Positions 9,593 through 19,005 are shown, numbered from the stretch's first letter. The stretch: DNA of 64,000 nucleotides from Corynebacterium glaucum (GCF_030408855.1 NZ_CP047358.1:2108001-2172000); one strand, 5' to 3'. Numbers and translations are program-made. Notes: generated from the sequence alone by a model not told the origin.

Positions 9593-10300
9593 TTAGGAGC
9601 GCGGCGTCCTCAGCACGTAGCCCACACCGCGCACGGTGTGAATCAGCGGAACGTCGCCGGTGTCGATCTTACGGCGCAGGTAGGAGATGTAAGACTCGAC
9701 CACGTTGCCGTCACCGCCGAAGTCGTAGTGCCACACATTATCCAAGATCTTGGCCTTGGACACCACGACCTCCGCGTTAAGCATGAGGTAGCGCAGCAGG
9801 TTGAACTCGGTCGGCGAAAGCTCCACGATCTCGCCGGCCTTGGTCACCTCGTGGGTCTCGTCGTTCAGCGTCAGGTCGGCGTAGCGCAGGGTGGCGTCCT
9901 CGCCGCTGTCCTCGGTGACGTTTCCGCGGCGCAGAATCACGCGCAGGCGGGTGATCACCTCTTCGAGGCTGAACGGCTTGGTCACGTAGTCGTCGGCGCC
10001 GATGGTCAGGCCGTGGATGCGGTCCTCCACGGAATCCTTCGCGGTCAGGAAGAGCACGGGACCTTCCAAGCCTTCGCCCCGCAGCTTGCCCAGCAGCTCA
10101 AAGCCATCCATGCCCGGCATCATCACGTCCAGGATGTAGGCATCCGGCTTGAAGGTGCGCGCGAGCTCGAGCGCCTCTTGTCCGGAGTTCGTGCTCTCCA
10201 CATCGAACCCCTGGAATTTCAGGGAGACCGTCAAAAGCTCGACGATATTCGGCTCATCATCAACGACAAGCACCTTCACACCCTGCGGATTTTCAGCCAT
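9593..10300 (-). CDS. phoR: OmpR/PhoB-type response regulator, PhoR-like
   Basis: The 235-residue regulator starts MAENPQGVKVLVVDDEPN, with the acidic pair of a receiver domain. The phospho-acceptor Asp is in ILDVMMPGMDGFELL and the conserved Lys in YVTKPFSLEE. A winged-helix DNA-binding domain ends HTVRGVGYVLRT. The start at 10300 has an AGGAGT-type ribosome site just upstream on the minus strand; a longer in-frame start lacks one. It is the first gene of the pair with the kinase gene at 8191. In corynebacterial naming PhoR is the regulator of phosphate-starvation genes; that identity comes from gene order. Confidence 0.82.
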   Translation of the reverse strand: MAENPQGVKVLVVDDEPNIVELLTVSLKFQGFDVESTNSGQEALELARTFKPDAYILDVMMPGMDGFELLGKLRGEGLEGPVLFLTAKDSVEDRIHGLTIGADDYVTKPFSLEEVITRLRVILRRGNVTEDSGEDATLRYADLTLNDETHEVTKAGEIVELSPTEFNLLRYLMLNAEVVVSKAKILDNVWHYDFGGDGNVVESYISYLRRKIDTGDVPLIHTVRGVGYVLRTPRS

Positions 10301-10442
10301 TACCACTCCTTTATTCAAGAACCACAGGACATTGAACACCCTCACGCTGAACGTTTCCTGCACACTCGCTGTACGTGTCGCGCGAAGTCAAGAGCATTTT
10401 GCTTGACGACGGTCCCCCGTTGATCCCACCCAAACGAAAAAG

Positions 10443-10515
10443 AGAGCTGGAGACGGGACTTGAACCCGCAACCTACGGTTTACAAGACCGTTGCGCTACC
10501 AATTGCGCCACTCCA
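10443..10515 (-). tRNA. tRNA-Thr (anticodon TGT)
   Basis: Read on the minus strand the 73 bases fold into a complete cloverleaf. The acceptor is GCTGGAG paired with CTCCAGC, the D arm contains GGTAGCGC, and the anticodon arm is ACGGT-CTTGTAA-ACCGT with anticodon TGT. The T arm has the TTCAAGT loop. No CCA is encoded. The anticodon reads ACA (and by wobble ACG) threonine codons. It lies between phoR and the divergently placed threonine exporter gene. Confidence 0.97.
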
Positions 10516-10622
10516 GCAGTCGCGCTTTTTCAAGCTCGAATTAGCCTACACGGGCCCCGCACCTGCGCGAAACGGTGCCACGAGTTAGTGTGTGTCGCGT
10601 GGTAAATGGACTGTGGGACAGA

Positions 10623-12059
10623 ATGCGCGGCTCGCGCCAACGCGTGGCGACAATCGACGAAGCCCGCACCTCTCCCCCACCCTCAGTCCTCGCCCCGGTC
10701 GACCTGACAGATCCCAATCAGGTGGCTGCTGTGATGATGATCGGCGCGCGCATCGGCGAGATCCTCATGGCCAACGGCACTACCTCGTCGGATGCGATTG
10801 CGCAGATTCGCACCGTGACCTCGTCGTACGGCCTGCACTACTGCCACGTCGACATCACGGTGAACACCATCACCATGAACGCCGTCATCGGCGGTAAAGA
10901 CCGCACCCCGGTCACCGTCTTCCGCGTGGTCACCATGCTTTCGGAGAACTACCACAAGCTCCAGGAAGCCGACCGCCTGATCCGCTCCATCCGCGCCGGC
11001 GCCACGCGCCCCGAGATGGCGGAGAAGATCCTCGACGACATCGACCGCTCCCCGATCCCATACCGCAACACTCGCTTCCTGCTGGGCTGTGCGTTCATGG
11101 GTGCGGCGGTGTCGATCCTGCTCGGCGGCGACCTTCTCATGGCGCTTGTCGGCGGTATCACCGCTTTCCTCATCATGGGCTTCAACAAAGTCCTCTCTCG
11201 CAACGACCTGCCGTACTTCTACCACTGCGTCCTCGGCGGCTTCATTGCCACCATCCCGGCCGCGATCTTCTACGACTTCGCCGCCTCAATCGGCCGCACG
11301 GTCGTGCCCAGCCAGGTCATTGCGTCGGGCATTGTGGTGCTGCTCGCAGGTCTAACGTTGGTGCAATCGCTTCTCGACGGCGTGACCGGCTCCCCACTCA
11401 CCGCCTCAGCGCGGTTCTTCAACACCGCGCTAAACACGGGCGGGATTGTCGCCGGCGTGGCAATGGGTCTCTACTTCACCGACATCGTCGGCGTGAGCCT
11501 GCCGCCGGTGGAAACTATGGCCCCGCGTCCCTCACTCGACGGTGTCCTGTGGCGCATTTTCGGCTCCGCCACCGCTGCCGCCGCCTTCGCGATCACCTGT
11601 TTTGCGGAACGCACCGCCATCATCGTCAGCTTCATCACCGCCGCCGCAGGTTCCGCAATGTACTACGTGTTCCTGCTGCCGTTTGGCACAGACCGCTTCC
11701 TCGCCACCGCGGCATGTGCCACCGTCGTCGGCCTTGCCGGTGGTTTGATTGCCCGCCGCCTGATGATCCCGCCGGTGATCACGGCAGTCGCCGGTGTCAC
11801 CCCGTTCCTGCCAGGCTCCGGCATCTACCGCGGCATGTACGCCGTGCTGAACGAGCAGATGGTCGTGGGCATGAGCAACATCTTCTCCGCTATCGCAGTC
11901 TGCATGGCGCTCGCCGGCGGCGTGGTGTTTGGCGAGTGGCTCGCCCGCCGCATCCGCGCCCCACAGCTCTACCGCCCGTACCGGGCCATCAAGCGGATGG
12001 GCCGCGTCACCTTCCAACAGATCCGCAGGGCGGAGCGCCCGCGTCGCAAGAAGCGGTAG
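10623..12059 (+). CDS. thrE: Threonine/serine exporter ThrE
   Basis: The 478-residue membrane protein closely follows the C. glutamicum ThrE pattern. A soluble N-terminal part contains LAPVDLTDPNQVA, YGLHYCHVDITVNTI and VDRLIRSIRAGAT-like stretches (ADRLIRSIRAGAT here). About ten membrane helices follow, including VIASGIVVLLAGLTLVQSL and FLPGSGIYRGMYA, and the tail is basic. ThrE exports threonine and serine by proton motive force. The start is ambiguous: ATG 10623 matches the known N terminus best and has GGGAC upstream, but in-frame GTGs at 10575, 10590 and 10599 are possible. It lies 107 bases from a divergent tRNA-Thr gene. Confidence 0.92.
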   Translation: MRGSRQRVATIDEARTSPPPSVLAPVDLTDPNQVAAVMMIGARIGEILMANGTTSSDAIAQIRTVTSSYGLHYCHVDITVNTITMNAVIGGKDRTPVTVFRVVTMLSENYHKLQEADRLIRSIRAGATRPEMAEKILDDIDRSPIPYRNTRFLLGCAFMGAAVSILLGGDLLMALVGGITAFLIMGFNKVLSRNDLPYFYHCVLGGFIATIPAAIFYDFAASIGRTVVPSQVIASGIVVLLAGLTLVQSLLDGVTGSPLTASARFFNTALNTGGIVAGVAMGLYFTDIVGVSLPPVETMAPRPSLDGVLWRIFGSATAAAAFAITCFAERTAIIVSFITAAAGSAMYYVFLLPFGTDRFLATAACATVVGLAGGLIARRLMIPPVITAVAGVTPFLPGSGIYRGMYAVLNEQMVVGMSNIFSAIAVCMALAGGVVFGEWLARRIRAPQLYRPYRAIKRMGRVTFQQIRRAERPRRKKR

Positions 12060-12124
12060 TTGGGCGCGCTAGACTGTCCCGAGAGTTACCTCGAGAATCA
12101 CCCAGCAAAGAAAGGACCGCCCAC

Positions 12125-12514
12125 GTGCCACCGAAGATCACCGATTCCCGCCCCGCTTCCGATGCCGTCATCGAGATGGAGGAGCAGACGGCGTCCGGTG
12201 CGCGACGGATTGTGGCCACCTACGCCGAGGACTTCCACGATGGTGTCACCCTGATGTCCATGCTGGGCGTTGAGCCGAAGGGCTTCGTGTACAAGCGCTA
12301 CAACGAGCAGCGCGAGCAGGAGCTCGCCGAGTCCGGCGACAACGCAGCTGAAGAGACTACGGCAAAGAAGTCCACAAAGAAGGCTTCCAAGAAGAAGGCG
12401 ACCAAGAAGGCCGCGAAAAAGACCACCAAGAAGGCGACGAAGAAGGCCACCAAGAAAACCACGAAGAAGGCCACCAAAAAGGCCGCGAAGAAGAGCTCGA
12501 CCACCGAGGACTAG
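12125..12514 (+). CDS. Small protein with histone-H1-like Lys/Ala/Thr tail
   Basis: The GTG start at 12125 has the ribosome site AAAGGA 8 bases upstream and gives 129 residues. Residues 1-75 form an acidic, mainly helical head (VIEMEEQTASGARRIVATYAE) of no family I can name. From about residue 80 the protein becomes a run of KKATKKA / KKTTKKA units ending SSTTED. Such lysine-alanine tails occur in histone-H1-like and HupB/Lsr2-associated nucleoid proteins, so nucleic-acid binding is a reasonable inference. The frame continues upstream into the thrE region as antisense-type sequence and is not used. The next gene begins 1 base after the stop. Confidence 0.75.
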   Translation: MPPKITDSRPASDAVIEMEEQTASGARRIVATYAEDFHDGVTLMSMLGVEPKGFVYKRYNEQREQELAESGDNAAEETTAKKSTKKASKKKATKKAAKKTTKKATKKATKKTTKKATKKAAKKSSTTED

Positions 12515-12515
12515 G

Positions 12516-12974
12516 TTGAAGCGTTCCGCTCTCCTCGCCGCCGCGCTCTGCTTCCCTGCCGCCGTCACTGCGTGTTCCTCGGCGCAGCAGGAAACGTGGC
12601 AGGTTGTCGCCATCTACGCTGAGCCGGATCTGCCAGGTAACCTCCCCGCCGATGCTGCCGGCACGGTGAATGTCCGACTCACCGACACCAAAGACACCCC
12701 CACCTTCGCCGGCACCACCCCGTGCGCAGAGGTCACCGGCACGCTAAGCCAAAACGACGATGAGCAGGTCACAGCCATCGACACTGTCGAGTTCGGGGCA
12801 ATTACTAACGACGACTCGTGCATCGGTGGCGCCCGACACACCCACAATCAGCTGGCTGAGCTTCTCAAGCCGGGCACCGCGATCGCAATGGCGAAACCCT
12901 CAGAAGAAGAGCTGCGCGTCGTGCTCTCGCCCGACGCAGTCAACCCGCCGAGCATCTGGCTGCGGCGCCTCTGA
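12516..12974 (+). CDS. Small secreted lipoprotein, unknown function
   Basis: Reading from a TTG at 12516, the protein starts with a Lys-Arg pair and the hydrophobic stretch SALLAAALCFPAAVTAC, a lipoprotein signal with lipobox VTAC. The 152 residues end IWLRRL. GAGGA, located in the last codons of the preceding gene, serves as ribosome site about 5 bases away. Only one base separates the two genes, so they are co-translated. The mature domain contains two further Cys (TTPCAEV and DDSCIGG), probably a disulfide. No family recognised. It is convergent with the LacI regulator gene with no gap. Confidence 0.7.
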   Translation: MKRSALLAAALCFPAAVTACSSAQQETWQVVAIYAEPDLPGNLPADAAGTVNVRLTDTKDTPTFAGTTPCAEVTGTLSQNDDEQVTAIDTVEFGAITNDDSCIGGARHTHNQLAELLKPGTAIAMAKPSEEELRVVLSPDAVNPPSIWLRRL

Positions 12975-13949
12975 CTACACCTCAAACACGGTACTGCCGG
13001 GCACGAAGTCGGTGTCCAGGATGATGCGTTCGGGGCCGGTAGGGCGACCGTCGATAAGCGAGCGCAACATCACCCCCGCCGCTTCCCCCTTGCGCCGATT
13101 CGGCTGCAGTACGGTGGTGAGCCCGCGGAGCCTGGCTTCTTCGATGCCGTCGAAACCGGTGACCGAAAGCGTTTCGCCGAACGCCTCCAACACGCCGAGT
13201 GCCATCGAGTCCGTGGTGCACAAAACGGCCGTGAGATCCGGGTAGAGGCCGAGCAGCTCGCGCGCGCCGTCGGCGGCGGAATCCGGGTCGTTCAGGTGGC
13301 GCGTGACCACCGGCACCTCCCCCAGCACCTCCTGTGCGCCAAGGACGCGCTCGCGCTGCACCACCAGATCCGCCGAGGAGACGTCTTCAACTTCGCCGTT
13401 GTACGGCTCGGAGAACATCCGTTTCGCCAGAATCCCGACACGGCGGTGCCCGGCGCGCACCAGCGCTTCGGCCGCGGGCTTGATCGCCTTGCGGTCATCG
13501 ATGCCCACAAACGGCACCTCGACATCCTTCGGCTGGTCGCACACCACCAGCGGAAGTCCCCGCGCCTGCGCATCCGCAAGCTGGGGATCTTCGCTGGGCA
13601 CGGAGTAGACCACTATGCCGTCCACAATCGCGGTGTGCATGCTCGCGCCGTCGGGAATCAGCGTCAGCGAATAATCCCGAATATCCGACAATCCCGCGAG
13701 AAAGTCGACCGAGGCCTTGTCCTCGAACGCGAAGTTCAGCGCCTCAGTGAGCACTACCCCGATTGCCCCGGTCTTCTGCGTGCGCAGCGAGCGCGCCATC
13801 GGATCCGGCCCCGCGTACCCGCGCGCCTTTGCCACCGCCAGGATCCGCTCACGCAGCGCTTTCGACAGCTGCTCCGGGTTGTTGTACGCGTTGGAGACGG
13901 TCGTTCGAGACACACCAACTTCTGCGGCAATCGAAGCAAGCGAGGGCAT
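12975..13949 (-). CDS. LacI family transcriptional regulator
   Basis: The 324-residue protein opens MPSLASIAAEVGVSRTTVSN, a LacI-type helix-turn-helix, followed by the hinge region QLSKALRERILAVAKARGY. A periplasmic-binding-protein-like sensor domain contains TGAIGVVLTE, VPFVGIDDRKA and LGVLEAFGETLSVTGFDGI. Such regulators usually bind sugars or nucleosides and repress a nearby gene. No metabolic target is adjacent, so the ligand cannot be read. The dispersed 11-bp repeat lies at 13049. It is transcribed toward the lipoprotein gene and away from nothing obvious; rlmB lies 27 bases upstream on the same strand. Confidence 0.9.
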   Translation of the reverse strand: MPSLASIAAEVGVSRTTVSNAYNNPEQLSKALRERILAVAKARGYAGPDPMARSLRTQKTGAIGVVLTEALNFAFEDKASVDFLAGLSDIRDYSLTLIPDGASMHTAIVDGIVVYSVPSEDPQLADAQARGLPLVVCDQPKDVEVPFVGIDDRKAIKPAAEALVRAGHRRVGILAKRMFSEPYNGEVEDVSSADLVVQRERVLGAQEVLGEVPVVTRHLNDPDSAADGARELLGLYPDLTAVLCTTDSMALGVLEAFGETLSVTGFDGIEEARLRGLTTVLQPNRRKGEAAGVMLRSLIDGRPTGPERIILDTDFVPGSTVFEV

Positions 13950-13976
13950 ACGGCCGATAGTAACGCGTACAGCTGC

Positions 13977-14924
13977 TTACTGATTTCCTGGCTGACGTCG
14001 CTGACGCGCGAACTCGCTGAGCACAACGCCCGCCGCGACGGAAGCGTTGAGCGACTCGACCCAGTCCACCATCGGGATGGACATGATGACGTCGCAGTTC
14101 TCGCGCACGAGGCGGGAGATGCCCTTGCCCTCGGAGCCGACGACGATGACCACCGGGTCCGTCGCCTGATCGAAGGTATCCAGGGTGTGCTCGCCGCCCG
14201 CGTCGAGGCCGACGACGACGTAGCCGTTGTCCTTGAATTCCTTGATGGTGCGGGTCAAATTCGTCGCCTTGGCCACCGGCAGGCGCGCCGCAGTGCCCGC
14301 CGAGGTGCGCCACGCAACGCCCGTGACCTGCGCCGAGCGGCGCTCCGGGATGATCACGCCGTGGCCGCCAAACGCCGCCGTCGAGCGGATCACCGCGCCG
14401 AGGTTGCGCGGGTCAGTGATGTTATCCAGCACCACGAACATGCCGGTCTCCTGGCGGTCGTTGACGCCCGCGATCAGGTCGAACACGTCCGCATACTTGT
14501 ACGGCTGGATCTTCAGGCCGATGCCCTGGTGCATGCCGTTGCCGGTCATCTCATCGAGCACGCTGCGCTGCACCTCGTGCACCGGCAGGCCTTTCGAGTT
14601 CGCCAGCGTCACGGCCTCGCTGAGGCGGTCGTCGTGCGCGGTGCCGAGCGCCACATACAGCGCCTCCGCCGGCACTTTCGCGTGCAGGCACTCCACGACC
14701 GGGTTGCGGCCGACGACCAGGTCCGCTTTCTCCCGCTCGTGGCGGCCCTGCGCGCGCCGCTGCTGCTCCAGTTTGCGTTTGTGCGCCGCGTGGTAGACGC
14801 GGTCCTCCGCCTTCGGGGTCGCGCCCTTGCCCTTCAGCCCGCGGCGGCGTTGCCCGCCCGAACCCTTCGTCGGGCCCTTCTTGTTCTTCTTTTGCTTATC
14901 GGGGCGCTCGTACGGCTTCGCCAT
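13977..14924 (-). CDS. rlmB: 23S rRNA (guanosine-2'-O-)-methyltransferase RlmB (TrmH/SpoU family)
   Basis: The 315-residue protein has a basic N-terminal leader ([24 protein letters not shown]). A substrate-binding domain follows ([11 protein letters not shown]) and then the SpoU knotted methyltransferase domain, with [34 protein letters not shown] and [17 protein letters not shown]. These are the three SpoU motifs. The family adds a 2'-O-methyl group to a guanosine of 23S rRNA. It starts immediately after the stop of cysS, the gene order usual in actinobacteria. The long basic leader is common to actinobacterial members. Confidence 0.93.
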   Translation of the reverse strand: MAKPYERPDKQKKNKKGPTKGSGGQRRRGLKGKGATPKAEDRVYHAAHKRKLEQQRRAQGRHEREKADLVVGRNPVVECLHAKVPAEALYVALGTAHDDRLSEAVTLANSKGLPVHEVQRSVLDEMTGNGMHQGIGLKIQPYKYADVFDLIAGVNDRQETGMFVVLDNITDPRNLGAVIRSTAAFGGHGVIIPERRSAQVTGVAWRTSAGTAARLPVAKATNLTRTIKEFKDNGYVVVGLDAGGEHTLDTFDQATDPVVIVVGSEGKGISRLVRENCDVIMSIPMVDWVESLNASVAAGVVLSEFARQRRQPGNQ

Positions 14925-16274
14925 CTACTTCATCTCCCATTTCTGGCCCTCGGGTGTGTCCGTGACCTCGATGCCCGCCGCCGCGAGCCGGTCGCGCACC
15001 GCGTCAGCCTCGGCCCAATCCTTGTTCTTGCGAGCCTCGGCGCGGCGTTCCAGCTCAGCTTCCACCAGCACACCCAGGGCTTCATTGCTTGTCGACGCAT
15101 CCTCCCACACGCCAGGATCAATCCCCAACACACTCGCCATCGCGCGCACTTGGGCCGCGATCTCGGTCTTGGCGGTGTCGTCGGCCTTGTTGCCCTCGCG
15201 GACGAGGTTGTGGATCTCGGCGAGTGCACGCGGGACGGCGAAGTCGTCGTTCATGGCTTCTGCGAAGCCCTCGGTCCACGTCGTCGGCTCCGGGATGCCG
15301 GCGCGCTTGACGAAGTCCTCGATGCGCTTATAGCCCGCCGCCGCTTCCGCGAGCGATTCCGGCGAATACTCCAGCACGCTGCGGTAATGCGCCGAACCCA
15401 GGTAGTAGCGCAGCTCCACGGGGCGCACCGGCATCGAATCGATGTCTAAGACGTTGCCGATGGACTTCGACATCTTTTCCCCGGCCATGGTCACCCAGTG
15501 GTTGTGCATCCAGTAGTTGGCGAACTTGTCGCCCGCCGCGTGCGACTGCGCCTGCTCGTTCTCGTGGTGCGGGAACTGCAGGTCAAGGCCACCGCCGTGG
15601 ATGTCGAACTCCTCACCGAGGTACCAGGTGGACATCGCCGAGCACTCCAGGTGCCAGCCTGGGCGGCCGTCGCCCCAGGGTGTCGGCCAGTGCGGTTCAC
15701 CCGGCTTCGCGGCTTTCCACAGCGCGAAGTCGAGCGAATTGTGTTTGCCCCGGTTGTCAGTTTCGCCCTGGTTCATCTCGTCGGGGCGGTTGCCGGAAAG
15801 CGATCCGTAGTCCCCGCCCGCGTTCACCCAAGCGTTCACATCGAAGTACACCGAGCTGTCCGCCTCGTAGGCGTAGCCGTTGGCGATCAGCCGCTGCATG
15901 TAGTCGACCATCTGCGTCACGTGGCCGGTCGCGCGCGGCTCCACCGACGGCGGCAAGACTCCGAGCGCGTCATACGCCCGGGTAAACTCGCGCTCGTAGG
16001 TGGAAACCCATTCCCACCAGGGGCGGTTGTGTTCCGCTGCCTTGGTCAGGATCTTGTCGTCGATGTCGGTGACGTTGCGCACGAACGCGACGTCGTTGCC
16101 CTGCGCCATGAACCAGCGCCGGACAATGTCGAACGCGACACCGCTGCGCAGGTGCCCAATGTGCGGCTTGGCCTGCGGCGTTGCCCCACAAAGGTATATC
16201 GAGACGTGGCCTTGTTTGACCGGTTCGAAGTCTCGGAGCGTGCGGGTGGCGGTGTCGTAGATGCGTTGAGTCAC
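14925..16274 (-). CDS. cysS: Cysteinyl-tRNA synthetase
   Basis: CysRS charges tRNA-Cys. The 449 residues start at a GTG ([16 protein letters not shown]). They carry the class-I signature [13 protein letters not shown] near residue 35 and KMSKSIGN near residue 265, and zinc ligands are in [16 protein letters not shown] and HHENEQAQS. It is slightly shorter than E. coli CysS but of normal actinobacterial length. The related mycothiol ligase MshC was considered; the rlmB/ispF context and the long C-terminal anticodon-binding domain favour CysS. The dispersed 11-bp repeat lies at 15087. Confidence 0.95.
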   Translation of the reverse strand: MTQRIYDTATRTLRDFEPVKQGHVSIYLCGATPQAKPHIGHLRSGVAFDIVRRWFMAQGNDVAFVRNVTDIDDKILTKAAEHNRPWWEWVSTYEREFTRAYDALGVLPPSVEPRATGHVTQMVDYMQRLIANGYAYEADSSVYFDVNAWVNAGGDYGSLSGNRPDEMNQGETDNRGKHNSLDFALWKAAKPGEPHWPTPWGDGRPGWHLECSAMSTWYLGEEFDIHGGGLDLQFPHHENEQAQSHAAGDKFANYWMHNHWVTMAGEKMSKSIGNVLDIDSMPVRPVELRYYLGSAHYRSVLEYSPESLAEAAAGYKRIEDFVKRAGIPEPTTWTEGFAEAMNDDFAVPRALAEIHNLVREGNKADDTAKTEIAAQVRAMASVLGIDPGVWEDASTSNEALGVLVEAELERRAEARKNKDWAEADAVRDRLAAAGIEVTDTPEGQKWEMK

Positions 16275-16305
16275 AGCGCCAACTCTAGTTCACACGCAGG
16301 CGTCG

Positions 16306-16779
16306 TTAAGCAAGCTCCACCAGCGCAGTCGCGATCGCGGCGCGGCCCTCGCCGCTGCCCGTGAAACCCATGTGGTCGGTCGTGGTTGCGGAGATGGAGA
16401 CGGGCGCACCGAGGGCGTCGCTAAGCACTTGCTCGCACTCCTCCCGCATAGCCGCCATTTTGGGGGTTTGGGCGATGAGCTGAGCGGAGACGTTGACCAC
16501 GGTGTGGCCGTGCTGCGTGAGGAGCCCGCGCAGTTCGCCGAGCAACTGCACGCCGCGCACCCCGTCGTACTCCGGGCGGCCAACGCCAACGAACGAGCCG
16601 AGGTCGCCCAAGCCGCACGCGGAAAGCACCGCGTCAACGATTGCGTGGCTGACCACGTCGCCGTCGGAGTGGCCCTCGCAGCCGTCGAAGTCTGGGTGGA
16701 GGATGCCGGCGATCCAGCATGGTTTACCGGGTTGGATTTGATGCGCGTCAAATGCGCTGCCCACTCGCAGGTTTGTCAT
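16306..16779 (-). CDS. ispF: 2-C-methyl-D-erythritol 2,4-cyclodiphosphate synthase
   Basis: IspF closes the cyclodiphosphate ring in the MEP isoprenoid pathway. The 157 residues start MTNLRVGSAFDAHQI, with the Asp-x-His metal ligands. They contain CEGHSDGDVVSHAIVDA, IAQTPKM and the terminal signature ATTTDHMGFTGSGEG. All metal and CDP-binding motifs are present. The start codon lies 1 base after the stop of the S51 peptidase gene, so translation is coupled to that gene rather than to ispD, from which it is separated here by two inserted genes. cysS follows 31 bases later. Confidence 0.96.
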   Translation of the reverse strand: MTNLRVGSAFDAHQIQPGKPCWIAGILHPDFDGCEGHSDGDVVSHAIVDAVLSACGLGDLGSFVGVGRPEYDGVRGVQLLGELRGLLTQHGHTVVNVSAQLIAQTPKMAAMREECEQVLSDALGAPVSISATTTDHMGFTGSGEGRAAIATALVELA

Positions 16780-16780
16780 G

Positions 16781-17374
16781 TCAGATCAGGTGCTCCCCTT
16801 GGTCGTCGACAAGCAATGCTTGACCGTCTCGCAGCAGAAGCAGCGGGTAGTCCGCTGCGTACTTTTCCACCATGCCGCCGATCATGGACGCCGGGTAGGG
16901 CCCCAGCGTGCCCTGGGCGTGCGGAATGATGCAGTGTTTGACCAGCCCGAGCCCGCTGAAGTCGGTGAGGTTGAGGTCCTCGGCGGGTTCATCCATCGGC
17001 GGTGTGTGCTCGAGGGTCGGGCCGGCAATCACGGCGCCAGCGGATGACCCCGCGTACGGAAGGCCGGCTCTGACCGCGTCGGCCAACACCTTGTCGTTGC
17101 CGTTGCGTTTCAACGCCTCGAGCACTTCGAAGGATTCGCCGCTTGCCACGTAGACGCCGGAGCAGCGGTCGAGCAGCGCTGTGAACTCCTCGGTCGTGAG
17201 CTCAGCGACGCTCACCTCAGTCGTGGGCTCTCCGCACTCCGCGAGTGCCCGTCGTTCCTCTTCGACGAATGGAGTGCCATCCATGTTCTTCGCGGCATCG
17301 TTGATGTACAACACCTCGCCGTCGAAGAACTCGCTCAATCGCGGGTGGAGGAAAGATGCGAGAAGCAGTTTCAT
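16781..17374 (-). CDS. S51-type peptidase E-like protein
   Basis: The 197-residue protein begins MKLLLASFLHPRLSEFF and carries the nucleophile elbow LPYAGSSAGAVIAG, with Ser in the GSSAG turn, near residue 110. This is typical of S51 peptidases (aspartyl dipeptidase or cyanophycinase relatives). HAQGTLGPYP supplies a His further on. The frame extends 250 bases upstream into the HNH gene, but the family start is the ATG at 17374. It is cytoplasmic. It sits between an HNH gene and ispF, 1 base from ispF, and would be expressed with the isoprenoid gene. The substrate is unknown. Confidence 0.82.
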   Translation of the reverse strand: MKLLLASFLHPRLSEFFDGEVLYINDAAKNMDGTPFVEEERRALAECGEPTTEVSVAELTTEEFTALLDRCSGVYVASGESFEVLEALKRNGNDKVLADAVRAGLPYAGSSAGAVIAGPTLEHTPPMDEPAEDLNLTDFSGLGLVKHCIIPHAQGTLGPYPASMIGGMVEKYAADYPLLLLRDGQALLVDDQGEHLI

Positions 17375-17397
17375 GTCAGCCACCGTACCTAGTTCGC

Positions 17398-18852
17398 TTA
17401 GAACGGCACCGGTTCTTCGATCCCGGCTTCTTCTGCAGTGATATGCCCGTCCAGGTAAGCGCTTCGAAGCAGTTCTTTCCATTCGTTCGGGTGCATCTTC
17501 AGATCCATCGGCTCCTCCGGCCAGTACTGGAACTTCAGGCCGCTGGCTTTCTCGAGCTTTCCCAGCTCGGCAACGCACGCCTCGTAGTCGTTGTCCGCCT
17601 CGAATCGCTCGACCGCAGCATGGCACCGCGCGTTGAACTCAGCGATCACGGCCTTGCGTTCGCGGCGCTGAGCGATCGTCTGTCGCCAGCGTGGTTTGTC
17701 CGGGCTAGTGAATTCTTCGAGGATGCCGTTCGGCGCTACGACGGAGTAGGTGCCGTCGGCAAACAGCCACACGATTTCCCCCGTTGCGGGGTCCGGGACG
17801 TAGAACGCACGTCGATCGGTCTTGATGTTGTGGTGGCGCTGACACAGTGAGAACAGGTTCGCGGGCGTGGTCGGGCCGCCGTCGTCGAACGGAATGCGAT
17901 GGTCCAGCTGGCACTTCGTTGAGGGCACATCGCACCCCGGATACACACATGTGCCGTCGCGCGCCTGCACGTACGCCTTCATAGCGTCGGTGGGCACGTA
18001 GGCATCGGTGACGGATGCCGCGGCAGCGTCGAGGTCGATGATCTGTGGCGGGGACTCCTCCATCAGCGATTCAAGCCACGCGGTACCGTCAGCGTCGGTC
18101 CAGCCGAAGTTGGGTATGAAGTACGACGACGGATCCGTCTTCTGCGCGAACACGTGCAAAACTATCTTGGTGTTCGTGCACAACTGGCCAGTGAGGATGG
18201 CCTGGACCGCCTCGCTCTGCGTCAGCTTGCCCTCTTTGGCCACCCGGTCGACGTAGCGCTCCATCGAGGCGATGACGCCAACGTTGCCGGTGATGCTCAG
18301 ACCCGCCTCAAGATCATTCAGACCATAGAACGTGGTCTCGCACGCACCGAGCGGCCTGTCCTTCTCGTCCTTACGCTGCTTGGTCTTCTTCGGATCGGGA
18401 GCTAGTGAGGCATCGATCTTGCGCACCAGCTCATTGAGTCTGCGACGAATCGCCATTGCCGACGGCAAAATCTGCCCAGCCTTCTTCGGCGTGAACATCT
18501 CGACCAGGAACGCATCGAGCTCTTCGAGCACCTCCTCGCGTGGCAGGTTGTGCAGCCGGTCGACGGTCTCCCCGATCGCATCCAGCCGCACAACATCCAA
18601 CCGGCGAGTCTCCGCCTGCAGGGCCTTCAGCGCCGGTAATTCCCCGAGCCGGTAGTACGCCAAGATCGCCTGCTCAACCCATGCTTTGCTGCGTCCAAAC
18701 GCCTCCCCGACCCGCCGACATTCGAGCTCCAGGTCAAGCTCCGCGAACTCCGCCTCGGCATAGCGCGCAAACACCTCGTACTCCACGTCGCGCGCGCGTT
18801 GCCCAGCCGCACACAGCTCATCGCCCTCGCGCTCTGTCGCGAAATAGCTCAT
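17398..18852 (-). CDS. HNH endonuclease-signature protein (DUF222/13E12-repeat type)
   Basis: The 484-residue protein starts MSYFATEREGDELC with ribosome site GGGTGAG upstream. Its N-terminal 300 residues are helical, in the DUF222 style common to mycobacterial 13E12-repeat proteins. Near residue 315 lies a zinc-HNH domain: CVYPGC, then DHRIPFDDGGPTTPANL, then CQRHHN, with all Cys and His ligands present. A 140-residue tail follows. Such genes are frequent, variable-position elements in actinobacterial genomes and of unproven role. It separates ispD from ispF, which are normally adjacent. A promoter-like TTGTGC-17-TATTAT stands upstream. Confidence 0.85.
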   Translation of the reverse strand: MSYFATEREGDELCAAGQRARDVEYEVFARYAEAEFAELDLELECRRVGEAFGRSKAWVEQAILAYYRLGELPALKALQAETRRLDVVRLDAIGETVDRLHNLPREEVLEELDAFLVEMFTPKKAGQILPSAMAIRRRLNELVRKIDASLAPDPKKTKQRKDEKDRPLGACETTFYGLNDLEAGLSITGNVGVIASMERYVDRVAKEGKLTQSEAVQAILTGQLCTNTKIVLHVFAQKTDPSSYFIPNFGWTDADGTAWLESLMEESPPQIIDLDAAAASVTDAYVPTDAMKAYVQARDGTCVYPGCDVPSTKCQLDHRIPFDDGGPTTPANLFSLCQRHHNIKTDRRAFYVPDPATGEIVWLFADGTYSVVAPNGILEEFTSPDKPRWRQTIAQRRERKAVIAEFNARCHAAVERFEADNDYEACVAELGKLEKASGLKFQYWPEEPMDLKMHPNEWKELLRSAYLDGHITAEEAGIEEPVPF

Positions 18853-18894
18853 CGTCTCACCCCTTCCCGAATTAACCCCAGCCAACTACAGGCA

Positions 18895-18923
18895 ATAATA
18901 TCGAAAGCCATTCGAAAGCACAA
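18895..18923 (-). promoter_or_regulatory. Candidate promoter of the HNH-S51-ispF-cysS-rlmB unit
   Basis: On the minus strand TTGTGC (18923-18918) and TATTAT (18900-18895) are separated by 17 bases. This is close to the sigma-A consensus and lies 43 bases before the HNH start codon. The spacer holds a doubled TCGAAAG-like sequence. It would restart transcription after the ispD terminator. Confidence 0.45.
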
Positions 18924-19005
18924 GCGTCACATCGAAAAACTTTTCGCATCGCTTATCGACGACCTGCCGCACCCGAACACCAACGTGATGCCAACCCAAA
19001 GACTA

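Noticed and set aside
14925..16274. Mycothiol ligase MshC instead of CysS
   Set aside because: Length, C-terminal domain and the rlmB/ispF neighbourhood fit CysS.
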